Origin: Beta vulgaris subsp. vulgaris
Lineage: Eukaryota > Streptophyta > Magnoliopsida > Caryophyllales > Amaranthaceae
Length of the DNA: 64,000 nt
Reading direction: 5' to 3'
Assembly: GCF_026745355.1 (NCBI RefSeq)
Contig: NW_026611040.1
Coordinates: 124,001 to 188,000, forward strand
Shown: positions 22,247 to 34,317 of the stretch, piece by piece
How positions within the stretch are numbered: position 1 is the first letter of the stretch
Layout: every line of letters starts with the position of its first letter
The notes under the pieces: generated by a model
What the model was told of the DNA's origin: nothing
Database searches by the model: none
Seen by the model: only the letters and a program-made list of their open reading frames with translations
Made by a program: the position numbers and the translations under genes

Positions 22247-25200
22247 AAATTTTATTTTTATTTATTTTTATTTATTTTTATAAGGAGACAAAACTTAGGA
22301 AAGCCCCTCAATGGGGAGGCCACCTAAAACATTCTTGCGGATGCAAAGAGAGAAATCAAAATCATAAGGCGGAGTACAATAATGGAGATCCTGGAAGGTA
22401 TGGCCCCGATGAGCCATGAAGTCGGCTAATTTGTTAGCTTCACGAAAACAGTGCTGGACCCTAAAAGAATCAAAACGAACAATATTAGCATGAATATCAG
22501 TAACAATCTTACGAATTTCCCAAGGAACTTTCCAAATTTTCCTGACAGCGTTAATCACCGCCAAGTTGTCACGCTCAATTGTAAGGTTTGAAATATTAAG
22601 TGAGAGAGCCGCCACAATACCCTCTTTCATTCCCCAAGCTTCTGCCTGGAGAATGGAAGAGTGGCGGCCTAACGACCTACCACCAGCAATCAAGACTTCC
22701 CCATCCGAATTTCGAATAACAAAACCTAAAGCAGAATTGCCATTGGAAAGTTTCGAACCATCAAAGTTTAACTTGAAGTGACCTGGAGCAGGCGGGGACC
22801 AATTCAAAGCAGACCCAGACCTCTGAGGAACGCCAACCTGACTATGTCCCTCAGGAATGGAGCTGCCAACTTGATCACCAGCAAGAGCCTTATCCCAGGA
22901 CAAAACATAAGAGCTAATAATGAAGCTAGCCCTCCGAGAAGTGACAACTTCATTATTAAAAATAAGCTTGTTCCTAAAATACCAGACAAACCACCAGACA
23001 AAGGAAAATTTAAATATTTCACCTTTCGAAGAAACAATATGGCAGGCTTCCAAAGCCGACCGGAAGCAAGAAAGATTCAAAGTTTGAAGGCAAGCAGGAG
23101 GAATCGGCCAGTGAAAGCTGGCATTTAGGTGATGAAAAACATCACTAGTAAAGGGCACTGAAAACAAAGGTGACTAATTGACTCAGTTGCATTATTACAA
23201 AAAACACACTGTTGGGGGAGGAAGATATGGCTTCTTTCTAACCGAGTTTTCGTCGGAAGGCCATCGTTACAAGCCTTCCACAAGAAGTTTTTAACTTTAG
23301 GAGGGATATGGAGACCCCAAATCCACCCATACTCGACCTTTTCTGCAGAAGCAGGGAGAATACCTTGGGCAAGTAGAGCCCCAGTCTTGACAGAGTACTC
23401 ACCATCAGCCGTAAAACCCCAAACAAGGGAGTCAGGTTGAGATTCAGAAGGGATATAAATAGAAACAATATGTGCTACGATGTGAGGAGGGACCAAAGAG
23501 AGCAGAATCTGGGTGTTCCACCGACCTGAGTCTAGGATACAATGATCAACAAAATAGGTCTCAGTCCTTGGAGTAGGAATAATAATGGAGCTAAGAGGGT
23601 ATTGGAAAACCCAATTATCCGACCAAAACCTAGTACTTTTACCATCCCCAAGGTGCCATCTTAACCCTTTTTTTTAAGTATCTCTTAATTTGAGAAGATT
23701 TCGCCATTGCCAAGAGGCAGACTTGGAGATTTTAATAGAAAAGAGGTTTGAATTCTTAATATAACGCGTTCTAAAAGTCGAACCCAAATATTATTATCAT
23801 CTTTGATTATTCTCCACTGAAGCTTCATTTGGAGGGCATGATTAGAAAATTCCGCTGTACGAAAACCTAATCCTCCTGCTGCTTTTGGTTTACAAATTCT
23901 TTCCCAACCAATCAGATTGGGGGATTTATTTAAATGGTCCTTATTCCAAAAGAAATTCCTATACGTTTTATCAAGATTCTCCAAGATATGTTTAGGAAGG
24001 AGAAAACTTTGCAGCTGATAATTGGACTTTGAAGCAAGATTGGACTGGAGAAGGACGGAACGACCGACCTGGGAGAGGGAATTAGCTTTCCATTTGGAAG
24101 TTGGTTTATGGTTTTATTAAGAACTGGAGTAAAATTTCTTTTGTGACCTTGGAAGTGATTATGGGACATCCCAAATAGTCTCCCAAGAGTGTAGATTCTG
24201 TCATTCCCAATATGTTTGCAAAGTCTATTTTTTATTAGCAGAACATTACCCGTACATTGGAATGCTGATTTATGGTAGTTCACCATTTGTCCTGACCTGG
24301 AACAATATTTATCTAAAATTTGTCGAATGACTAAACAACTATATTATTAGCTTTGGCAAAAATCATTGTATCATCGCAAATGTCAAAAAAGGGACACGAA
24401 TACCAGTTTTCCAATGGAACTCCTACCGGTTTCGTGGGGCTATTGGCCGCAGAAGATAGCAATCTTGCAAGAAGCTCCGCACAAAAAATAAATAGGTAAG
24501 GGGATAGAGGATCCCCTTGACGAATACCACGGGAAGGGAAGAATTTTTCACCTGGCACCCCATTGACTAATACGGAAAAGGAAAAGGAAGAGATACATTC
24601 CTTAATCCATCCGATCCAAATAGGCGAGAACCCAAGTTTCTCAAGGGTCATGAAAATGTAACTCCACTCTAATCTATCATACGCTTTCTCCATGTCCAAC
24701 TTAATAGCTATCCATCCATTAGGCCCAGACTTAGACCGAAAGGCCTGAAAAACTTCACGAGCAATCAAAATATTCTCTTGAATAAGACGGTCCGGTACAA
24801 AAGCTCCCTGGAGAGGATGAATGATTTGTCCTAAAACTGATTTTAAACGAGAGGTAATAACTTTGGAGATAATTTTATAAATTGTCGAACAGAGACTAAT
24901 AGGGGGAAAATGATTTGCAGTAGAAGGATTATCAATTTTTTGGAATTAATGCCAAAAAAGTATGATTTATTTCTTTTAGAATATTTCCAGAATAGAAGAA
25001 AGCTTGAACCGCTCTAATAACACTATTTCCTACCAAAGTCCAGTACTTTTGAAAGAAAAAAAGGAGGGAATCCATCCGGACTAGGAGACTTATCGGGGGC
25101 TAGATCAAAAACAGCATTTTTTATTTCCTCACCTAATACTGTTGATTTTAAAAAATTGTTATCAGCAACCGAAATTATTGGATCCAGCAGAGCAAATTCA

Positions 25201-26158
25201 AGGTTACTATCAAAAGTCACTCTGTCATCTGATTTAAATCGATTAACAAACGCATCTGTTAACGCCTGGGTAATTGCATTTGGATTAGTGATTTGGTCAC
25301 CATTTAACAACACAAACCTACGAATTTGGTTCCTGTTTTTTCGAATAGTAGCATGAGTGTGGTAATATGATGAGTTGGAATCTCCTAAAGTTAAATACGT
25401 AGTTTTACTTTTTTGCTTCAATAATCACTACTAAAGGATAAAAGAGAAGAGCGTTTATTAAGAAATAAATCTTGTTTTTTGAGCAAATCAACATTTAGAG
25501 GATTAGCAAGAATATCATCTTGAAGAGTTTTGAGCATAGAATCCACTTTTCTTAATTGACGAAAAACATTTCCAAACTGAAACTTGTTCCACTCTTTAGA
25601 TTTTTCTTTTAAGAGTTTACATTTTTTTACTAATCTAAACATATGAGAACCATCAAACTGAACACACCACGTTTTCATTACAAGAGTATCATAGTCTTTT
25701 CTTGTACACCACATTTTTTCAAATCTAAAGGGAGGGGCTTTAACATTTAAAGAGGGAAGATAATTAAGTACAATCTAGCAATGTCCGAAGAAGTAAAAAT
25801 AGCATGAAAAATATTAGCATAAGGGAGTAAAGAGAGCCACAAAGGAGAAGCTAGCCCTCGATCTAATCTTTCGTAGATATTGTTATCTCCTGCCCTTTTT
25901 TTACGCCAAGTAAATCTTTGCCCTGAGAAGAGGATTTCTGTACATGGGAGCTGAGAAAATATATTGTTCATAATATTTCTGGAGGAAGAAGTAGGAACAC
26001 CCCCACATTTGTCTTCTAGACATGCAATCTCATTAAAATCTCCCATATATGACAAAGGGGAGAGATAAAGAAAGTGTATATTGAATAAGATCAAACCAAA
26101 ATTCTTGTTTAAATTCTTGTTTGGCCGGAGCATAGACAAAAATAATCACACAATCGTT
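22247..26158 (-). mobile_element. L1-type LINE, 5'-truncated
   Basis: Minus-strand non-LTR retrotransposon ORF2 running from the endonuclease middle (26158) to a TAAAA-rich tail (plus-strand TTTTATTTTTATT repeats, 22247-22281). ORF1 and the endonuclease N-terminus are absent. A target duplication could not be found. Confidence 0.88.
22295..26152 (-). pseudogene. LINE ORF2: endonuclease, RT, zf-RVT, RNase H
   Basis: Order on the minus strand: endonuclease C-part (25747-26152, VYAPAKQE then GDFNEI and FTWRKK), linker (25418-25714), RT (25023-25421, 24331-24768, 23685-23984), zf-RVT (23125-23496, with WKACNDGLPTK and CVFC) and RNase H (22295-23167). The RT keeps KLDMEKAYDRLEW and RQGDPLSPYLF, but the usual F/YADD box reads ICDD, so the alanine is replaced while both aspartates remain. 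RNase H keeps FDGS, LQAEAWG and IERDN, matching its D-E-D residues. Frameshifts separate most blocks. Confidence 0.88.
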
Positions 26159-27130
26159 ATTTTACCTGTATAGCGTTATTTGCCACGTAACATACCTTTT
26201 CTTTTTTAATAAAATAAAAAATCTATTTTCCAGAATATGAACTGATTTCTCATTCGATAACAAAACAACAGGCTTGCAACAACCGCTATTCCAACAACCT
26301 AATCAAACATCATATTTTCCACAATATATATCAACCAATAATTCCAGCAACCTAAATTAAACTTCATTTTTCCAACATATATATAATATAGTAAGTTAGT
26401 CGCATGATAAAGTTGTAATAATAGTTCATCTAGAGAAATGTTGACATGAAACTCCATTTAGTTTCATATATTGATTATAGTATTATTATATTGATTATAA
26501 ATAGGGAGTATACTCATTATTAACCGGAGAAATTGTCATTTTAATAAAATTTTCCATGTATAGTAAACTTAGTGGATTAGGTACGTAGTAAAAGAGCTTA
26601 AGTGAGTATTATAATAATTATTTTTGTTCGCTAAATTATATCCTATGTCATAAATATTTGTATATATATGGTAATAAGAATTATTAAAAAATTAGAAATA
26701 AAAATGTAATTATTTAAACTCTTGATCCAATTTCTATATTTAATTTCTTTGTCCTACCCTTTTATGTTCTAGCCATTCCACCTACCAGATACTCATCATT
26801 TCTCTATATTTGATTCTAATTTACTAATTTTTTATATTCTTCAAGAAGTTATTGAAAAGAAAAAGGGAAAAACATGTCCCCGTATAGGAGAAATGATAAA
26901 ACGCTAGCAGTTATAGACACTTTTGTCTATAGCAAGGACTAAAATGCAAATAAAATTTGTAGAAAGGAGTTTCCTAAAAATGATAAAGCATGATATAGAA
27001 AAGAAGAGGAGAGTAGGAGTTTTTCTGAGAAATGATTAACTTCTTTTTGCTAACATCCATGTGGCAAGATATAATTAGCACACATGTCACAATATTGTTT
27101 ATCCAAAATAAATTACTTTTTGCAATTTTC
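26159..27130. other. Intergenic, nothing recognised
   Basis: Very AT-rich, no coding frame. A small hairpin TATAGACA...TGTCTATA lies near 26914-26933. At 27131 it joins abruptly to a truncated Sirevirus LTR. Confidence 0.5.
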
Positions 27131-28017
27131 TTGATAAGTAATTAACCCACTAACCCACTACTTAACTAAATAGAGAAGCAGTAACAAATTACATGGTTTA
27201 CAAACTTGAGGAATAATTAAACTCATTTAAATTAATTAATACTTGGGAGATAATTAACTAAGCCACTAAATCCACTAACTACAAAAACGTGTAGCAGTAG
27301 CTTTAGGCGTATAATCATATTTATAGGAAATAAATAAAATATTTACTTTAGCTAGATTTATGGAAAATATCTTTTAAAAATAACTTTAATAAAAACGAAA
27401 ATCAGTTTTATATTTTAAAACCAAATCTTTAAAAAAACCGGTAAGATATTTTATTTTAAAAACAAAATCTTTTAAATAAAATATAAAAGATAACGGTTAG
27501 ATATTTTTCTAAATAAAATCAGAAAATCATTTTAAAAACTTTTTCCTAACAAACTAAAAACTAATTCCCTAAAATAGTGGATCTTGAGTAAAACAACTCT
27601 AAAAACTCTAACTAACATATTAGGCGCACACCTAGAGTTAGGCGCACTACTTTTGAGTTATTTAGTTGTTCTTAAACCAGTTTTAAGTCTTGTTCCCTAA
27701 CCTTGTTCCTAACAGTGCCAGGTCTGTTCCTTTCATGGAATCAGAACCAAGTTCCTTTGAGAATTCACCACAAACTTAATTGAGCTTTCACTCAACCTTA
27801 ACATGAAGATAATAAATACACACTAATGCATTCTAATCTTCATTCCATGCTTGATACTTCATCAGTCGTACATCTTTACTTCGCTCTTTAATTAATTCTC
27901 CGTTTTAATCTTCAATCAAGTATTCTCTTTGCTCGAGAATGAATTACCTAGCAACAACAACATAAAATATACTATGTCTTTTGTGGTTAAGTCATCTTCA
28001 AAACTCAAGGGTCAACA
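27131..28017 (-). repeat. Sirevirus 3' LTR, truncated
   Basis: Matches 44751-45635 in the same orientation, about 95% by eye. The minus-strand start TGTTGACCC is at 28017. The last roughly 620 bp of the LTR (present at 44133-44750) are absent, so a deletion ends at 27131. Confidence 0.88.
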
Positions 28018-28031
28018 ATTTCCCCCTTTTT
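28018..28031 (-). other. Sirevirus polypurine tract
   Basis: Minus-strand AAAAAGGGGGAAAT lies immediately before the 3' LTR, the plus-strand priming site for reverse transcription. Confidence 0.8.
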
Positions 28032-28468
28032 GAAGATGACAACAAAAGGCATATAATATAATAATATGTAATGCACATAAGTCAATTTCCCCCTTTCTCT
28101 TTCCCGCTTTGGCATCTTCAAAAACATTAGTCCACGATTTCAAAAAGATGAAATTATCTACTAAAACACATCACACCACCAAACTTTGTGAGAAACAATT
28201 TGGTTAGTATAAGTAAATGAAGCATTCAACTAGAACCGCAATCCAAGAATATTAGCCATTCAAGAGACGCACACATGCAACAAGATTAAACATAGAATTA
28301 TCAAATTAACATAGTTCCATTGTCGTAGCATGCTTAAGAAAGAAAGATAGAAAAAGACAAAAGATTAAAAAGTTCATGTTCCCACAAAAACTAAACTAAG
28401 AAGAGTTTAAGGGTTAGGAGAGGAAGGTTGCTCGATAACTTCTTCCACCACATCATTTAGCTTAACCA
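28032..28468 (-). other. Sirevirus 3' untranslated region
   Basis: AT-rich sequence between the envelope-like frame and the polypurine tract; no frame of its own. Confidence 0.6.
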
Positions 28469-30524
28469 TCACCACTTATGATTTTCGGCCATGGTGTGAT
28501 CAATCGTGAGCACATCATCCTCCAACTTCATCAATCTAGAGTTCATTATTTGGAGAGATGTAGACATTTCACCAAGTCGTTCCATGATCACCTGTTGACC
28601 TTCCAAAGCCTTGTCAACTTTGTTCATCACACCTTGCACTAACCCGTTCAAACCCTTTGGCTTCATTTGCAAACTCCATCATAGCTTCTGAATGACCAAT
28701 AACCAAAGTAAATAGGTAATCCAACCTCTTAGCATGAGCTAGGGTATAGTTAGCACCAATGGTAGGATTTTGAGAAGAAGAGGGAGTATTTTGAGGAGGA
28801 TTTGGGGCGGCAGATTGTTCCTTAGATTTGGGAACAAAGGGTTGTTCCTCTGGGATGGGAACAATAGTTGCTTCTTTTTCTTTGGGAACAGAACATGAAG
28901 GCATTGAGGTAGAGGGAGGAATAGGATTATTTTGTGGTGCAATAGGAGTGGAGAGGCAGATATTGGTGGAGATGAAGGAAAATGAGGTATGGTTTCCATA
29001 GGAACAGGGGTCTGTTCCCTAGAAGGAGGAAGACAAGACTCATATACTTCCTTTGCAATCACACTTACTTCATCTTCATCAAAACTTGCATCCGTGTCAA
29101 GCAAAGGAAAGTTTAGTACTTTCATATTTCAAACTCTTTGACTAGTTCGAGTTACTTTCGCAACCGGTTTCACCATCTCTTCAACCACCTTCTTCCCCTT
29201 CTCTTTTTGTTTATCTTTTTCATTTTTCTTTTCTTTTGTTTCATTTCTTTTTCAACTCCAATTTCGATATCTTCTTCTTCTACATCATCACATTCAACAT
29301 CATCCTCATCATCATCAATATTGGCCTTCCCTTGATTAATGCCGCATTCACAACACATACATTTAAATTATTCAATACACGCACAATCAGCATATTCCCA
29401 GTAGACACACCAATGGTTTGAGCCCCCGAAATCTTCACATTAAACTTAATCAATATTTCGGTTATTAGAGCTCTATAACCAACTACAAATCCATTTTCAA
29501 TACAGTGACTCATATGTTGAATCATTAAGGAGGGAAAATTTATGTGTTTATGAGAGGCTAGGCAATGGATATAGATCAAGTCCAACATGCTAACTTGAGC
29601 ACGTTTAGAGAGACGAGGTAAGATAGCTTTCTTTAATATGTGGAATAGAATTTTGTGGTACGGAGAAAGAAGATTGTGATCAAGAAATGTTTTGCCCTTT
29701 TGACCACCATATCTCACAATCAATTCGTCAAAAGAAATACTTTCTCCGTTTTTTTTAGATGTTACACTTTCTATTTTAGGAAGTTTTAAATTAGATGTTA
29801 CACTTTTATTTTGGGTAATAACTTCTCTCTATCTCTCTCCTATCACATGTTCACATGGGACCCTTTTGTTTTTCATTCTCTCTATCTCTCTCCTCTCCAA
29901 AAATCACCTAGGAGTCCGTGATTTGAAAAGTGTAACATCTAATAAAAAACGGAGGAAGTATCAGAAAAGGGATAGAACCTCTTTGTTTCTTAAAGTATAC
30001 ATCGGTTCCTCTCACAGGAACACCGAGTAATTTTCCCAAAATTTCAGAATTAAAGTCAATTTGGGTTCCCACAAGTGTAGAACAATTCCCTTCTTCATCA
30101 ATGGAAAAATTCTCACAAAATTCATCCATAAGTTTGGGAATTAAACTTTGACTATAACAATTCACAAAAAAGATGTTCCCAACCTTGAAACTTAATCATT
30201 ATTAAGCAATTGACGAAAGTTTACCCTCTTACATCAAGAGATATTAATGCATAAACCATGAACATACCTAGTTGTAGTGGTATTTCTTCTCGCAACTTTG
30301 GTTGTTCCTTTCTCAGGAACCGTCGATTCCCCCTCACTATTTGCATGTTGTTCTTCTACTTCCATCTCCGTTGTTTCTTCAATTTTCTTCCTCTTTCTTA
30401 GGATTCTGGTTGATGGATTCGGAGAAATATCCATGGGAGTTGGAGTTTCGGTGTTAATGGAGGAAGGATAGGGTTTTTTGGATTTTTGGGAAGAGAGAGA
30501 ATGACAAGTTTGTTTAGAGTTCAT
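28469..30524 (-). pseudogene. Sirevirus envelope-like ORF, broken
   Basis: Minus-strand frames 30524-30234, 30165-29961, 29723-29280, 29125-28739, 28904-28614 and 28672-28469 together look like the extra ORF found after RNase H in Sireviruses and often annotated as envelope-like. The first block has a basic RILRKRKK stretch. The middle is globular (KLLGVPVRGTDVYF, then GGQKGKTFLDHN). The third part is Pro/Ser/Glu-rich, and the last block is predicted coiled coil (VDKALEGQQVIMERLGEM). I see no signal peptide or convincing membrane anchor, so a real envelope role is doubtful. A Stowaway MITE and several frameshifts disable it. Confidence 0.65.
29740..29958. mobile_element. Stowaway MITE
   Basis: 219 bp with about 30-bp inverted ends: CTTTCTCCGTTTTTTTTAGA left, right end complementing to CTTCCTCCGTTTTTTATTAG. 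TA target duplications lie at 29738-29739 and 29959-29960. It splits the Sirevirus envelope-like ORF and is therefore younger than the Sirevirus. Confidence 0.92.
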
Positions 30525-31104
30525 GATTTTGTGGAGGTGTTTTCGGTTTTAATGAAAATAAAACAAAAGAGTAATTTTTGTTTTAAGGGAAAACTAGGAA
30601 ATAAAAGGGAAAAAAATATAAGTTAACAATGTATAGTACACATTTTAAGGAAAAGAAAAAAACTTAAGGAAATAAAAGATAATATCTTCCAACTAACTTG
30701 AGAGATATTAGGAAAGAGTGATAATATAAAAATCAGATTTTTAGGAGGAAAAATCTGAACAGACTGTTTTTGGATTTTTGAATTTTGAAAATTGGACAAA
30801 TAAAAGCTAGAAATAATACGCTGGGAACAGCGTTTGGAAACAACGAATGGAAACAAAGAAATTTTGCTACTATGGAACACAATTATTCTTTTAATCCTTT
30901 GTCATCACTTAAGGCATAGAATTGTCTTATGAACAATAAGGGGAATATTATTGGACATTGGTGAGCAGGTTTCAGACATTTTTACTCATACACATGAAAT
31001 AATCATATAAGGATTGTGATGTATTTAAGCAAATAAAAACATCAAATATGCTCATCCATACATAATGCCAAAGAATCAACACAAAGGGAAAAAGATTATA
31101 GCAA
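30525..31104 (-). other. Sirevirus spacer between RNase H and envelope-like ORF
   Basis: Purine/AT-rich non-coding stretch typical of the gap in this lineage. The frame at 30623-30880 is low-complexity and not supported. Confidence 0.5.
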
Positions 31105-34100
31105 TCATTTCAATTTGATCAAGCCAAGTTCAAGTCTCAATTTTTTAAACCTATCTCTATTTAAGGGCTTAGTCAAAATATCTGCAATTTGACGTTCAGT
31201 CTCACAGAATTCTATTTTAATAAGACCCTTCTCAACATTATCTTTTAGAAAGTGATGCCTAATATGGATGTGTTTGACTCTTGAATGATGCACGAGATCT
31301 TTAGAAATACTAATAGCACTAGTATTATCACAATAGATAGGAACACATTGAAAGTAAATACCATAGTCACGTAATTGTTGTTTTATCCATAGCATTTGGG
31401 AACAACATGCTGCTGCTGCAACATATTCAGCCTCAGCTGTAGATAAGGCAACTGTGGTTTGCTTCTTGGTGCTCCAAGAAACCAAACTATGACTAAGGAA
31501 CTGAACCATACCTGATGTACTCTTTCTATTGATCAGATCTCCTGCATAGTCAGCATCCGCAAATCCTTTTAGTTCAAAGGTATCACTTCTTGAATAGAAT
31601 AGGTTTAAATCGTCTGTTCCCTTGAGGTATCTTAGGATTCTTTTCACAGCTGTGAGATGAGATTCCTTTGGATTGACTTGAAATCTTGCACATAACCCTA
31701 CACTGAAAGCAATATCAGGACGACTTGCAGTTAAATATAATAGTGAGCCAATCATACCTCGATACTTGGTTTGGTCCACACTTGTTCCTATAGTATCTTC
31801 ATCCAATCTGGTTGAAGTTCCCATAGGTGTATGATTTACTTTGGATGCCTCCAAACCATACTTATTTCAGCAGTTCCTTTATGTACTTTTGTTGATGGAT
31901 GTAGATTCCTTCTTCTGTTTGCTTGATTTGCAGCCCCAAGAAGAAGTTGAGTTCACCCATCATGCTCATTTCGAATTCTTTACTCATGAGATTAGCAAAG
32001 TCCTTGCACAAGATTCATTAGTAGCACCAAATATAATATCATCAACATATATTTGAACAACTAATAAATGTTTTCCCTTTGATTTTGAAAACAAGGTTCG
32101 ATCTTATTTTCCTCTTTTAAACTCATTTTCAAGAAGGAACTTTGAAAGTCTTTCATACCATTCTCTTGGAGCTTGCTTTAACCCATAAAGAGCTTTGTCA
32201 AGCTTGAAGACATGATTAGGAAAGTCTTTATTTTCAAAATCAGGAGGTTGTTCCACAAAAACCTCTTCATTTAGATAACCATTTAAAAAAGCACATTTCG
32301 CATCCATTTGATACAATTTAAAACCCATGAAAGCAGTAAATGCCATAAAAATTCCAATTGCTTCTAATATTGCAACAGGTGCAAAAGTTTCTTCATAATC
32401 TATACCTTCCTGTTGATTGTATCCTTTTACAACTAACCGAGCCTTGTTTCTCACTATGGTTCCGAACTCATCCAACTTGTTTCTAAACACCCATTTCAAA
32501 CCAATAACCTTATTGTGTTTAGGTTTAGGTTCTAGCTGCCAAACTTTGGTTCTTTCAAATTGATGAAGTTCATCTTGCATAGCTACAATCCAATCAGCAT
32601 CAATGAGAGCTTCTTCATGGTTCCTGGGTTCCATCATAGAAAGAAAAGCATGAAAAGCACAAAAATTTCTATTTTGAGATCTCGTTTGAGTTCCCTTGTT
32701 TATATCACTGATTATTAGTTCCACTGGATGGGAACGATGAGTTTTCCAAGGCTTTGGTTGGAAATCCTGGATGGAAACTTGATTTCCTTGATTATCTTCA
32801 CTTCCCTGTTCTTGGGAACCAGGTTCAACAATAGTGGATTCATTCACTTGTGTATCCTCACCTAGTTCTGCTTCTTCTTCATTGGGAACAGGAAAAAAAT
32901 GTTTTTCCTTAGGCTTTGTTCTCATGACTTCTTCTTCTTCCAAAGTCTCATCAATAAGACTTTGATCTCTTACTAAACCTATCTTGAAGTCATCATCAAC
33001 CTGTGTGCTTGCAACAAATTTATCTGTTTCATCAAAAATAACATGCACACTTTCTTCTACACACATAGACCTTTTATTATAAGCTCTATAAGCTTTGCTA
33101 CTAGAAGAGTATCCTAGAAATATAGCTTCATCACTTCTAGCATCAAATGTTCCAAGATTTTGTTTCCCATTATTATGAACAAAACATTTACATCCAAATG
33201 TCCTGAAATATGTAATATTGGGCTTTTTATCAAATTATAGCTCATAAGGAGTTTTATTTAACAAAGGTCTCACCATGGCACGATTTATAATATGACAGGC
33301 AGTATTCACAGCTTCGGCCCAAAAGTTCATAGGAAGACCACTAGCTATCAACATAGTCCTAGCCATTTCTTCTAATATTCTATTCTTCCTTTCAACAACA
33401 CCATTTTGTTGAGGTGTTCTAGGGGCAGAGATATTATGATCTAAACCATTGTCTCTACTAAAGTCATTAAACTTAAAGTTCTGGAATTCTTTGCCATGGT
33501 CGGATCTAAGGTGTAGCAATTTTTGACCACTCAAATTTTGAACTTTCTTTGCAAAGACAAGGAACTCATCATAAGTCTCGTCCTTGCTATAAAGAAAAAT
33601 AACCCATGTAAATCTAGAGAAGTCATCTACAATAACTAACACATATCTCTTGCCACTCCTACTTTGAATCCTCATAGGTCCACACAAATCCATATGAATT
33701 AACTCTAATGGTCTTATGGTACTTACCACATTCTTGGACTTGAAAGAGGATCTAACATGCTTACCTTTAGCGCACGCATCAGAAACATGATCTAAATGAA
33801 ACTTAATTGAAGGTAAACCTAAAACTAGTTCTTTAGAACAAAGTTTATCAATCAATGAAAAACTAGCATGACCTAGACGCATATGCCATAAAAAGGAATC
33901 ATCATCAATAACACTAAGGCATGTAAACTTGTTTTTGGGAACAAGGTTGAGATCCACAACATATGTGTTCCCTTTTCTTGTTCCTTCCAACACAACATCC
34001 TTTGTGCTTTTGTTGACAATTAGACATGTTTCACTATTAAACTTCACACAGTTCCCTTTTATCATAGAATTGGGAAATACTCAACAAATTATGCTTCAAA

Positions 34101-34312
34101 CCATCAACTAGAGAAACGTTATCTATGGAATGTGACGATGACTTACCAATTTTGCCTATGGCAACTATGTTACCTTTCATGTTGTCACTAAAAGTCACAC
34201 TTCCACCATCATAGGTTAAGAGTGAGAGAAATCTTGATTTATCTCCAGTCATATGCTTAGAACAACCACTGTCTAGGTACCATGTGTTGTTCCCCCTCAC
34301 TCCAATCTGCAA
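31105..34312 (-). pseudogene. Sirevirus pol: protease, integrase, RT, RNase H
   Basis: Protease block 34312-34037 has the active-site DSGCSKHMTG. Integrase is at 34065-33235, with LWHMRLGH, the catalytic-region DDFSRFTW and the PQQNGVVERKNR segment. RT spans 33066 to about 31860: [23 protein letters not shown] and [10 protein letters not shown], but an in-frame stop follows FKRGK at 32104. The YVDD box is still legible in another frame at 32038-32049. RNase H is one open frame (31854-31105) with FADADYAGD, STAEAEYVAA, YCDNTSAI and ADILTKPL. Frameshifts also separate integrase from RT at about 33070-33230. Inactive copy. Confidence 0.9.
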
Positions 34313-34317
34313 GAAAA

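Noticed and set aside
29138..29421. Ser/Phe-rich plus-strand frames
   Set aside because: Antisense shadows of the acidic stretch of the Sirevirus envelope-like ORF.
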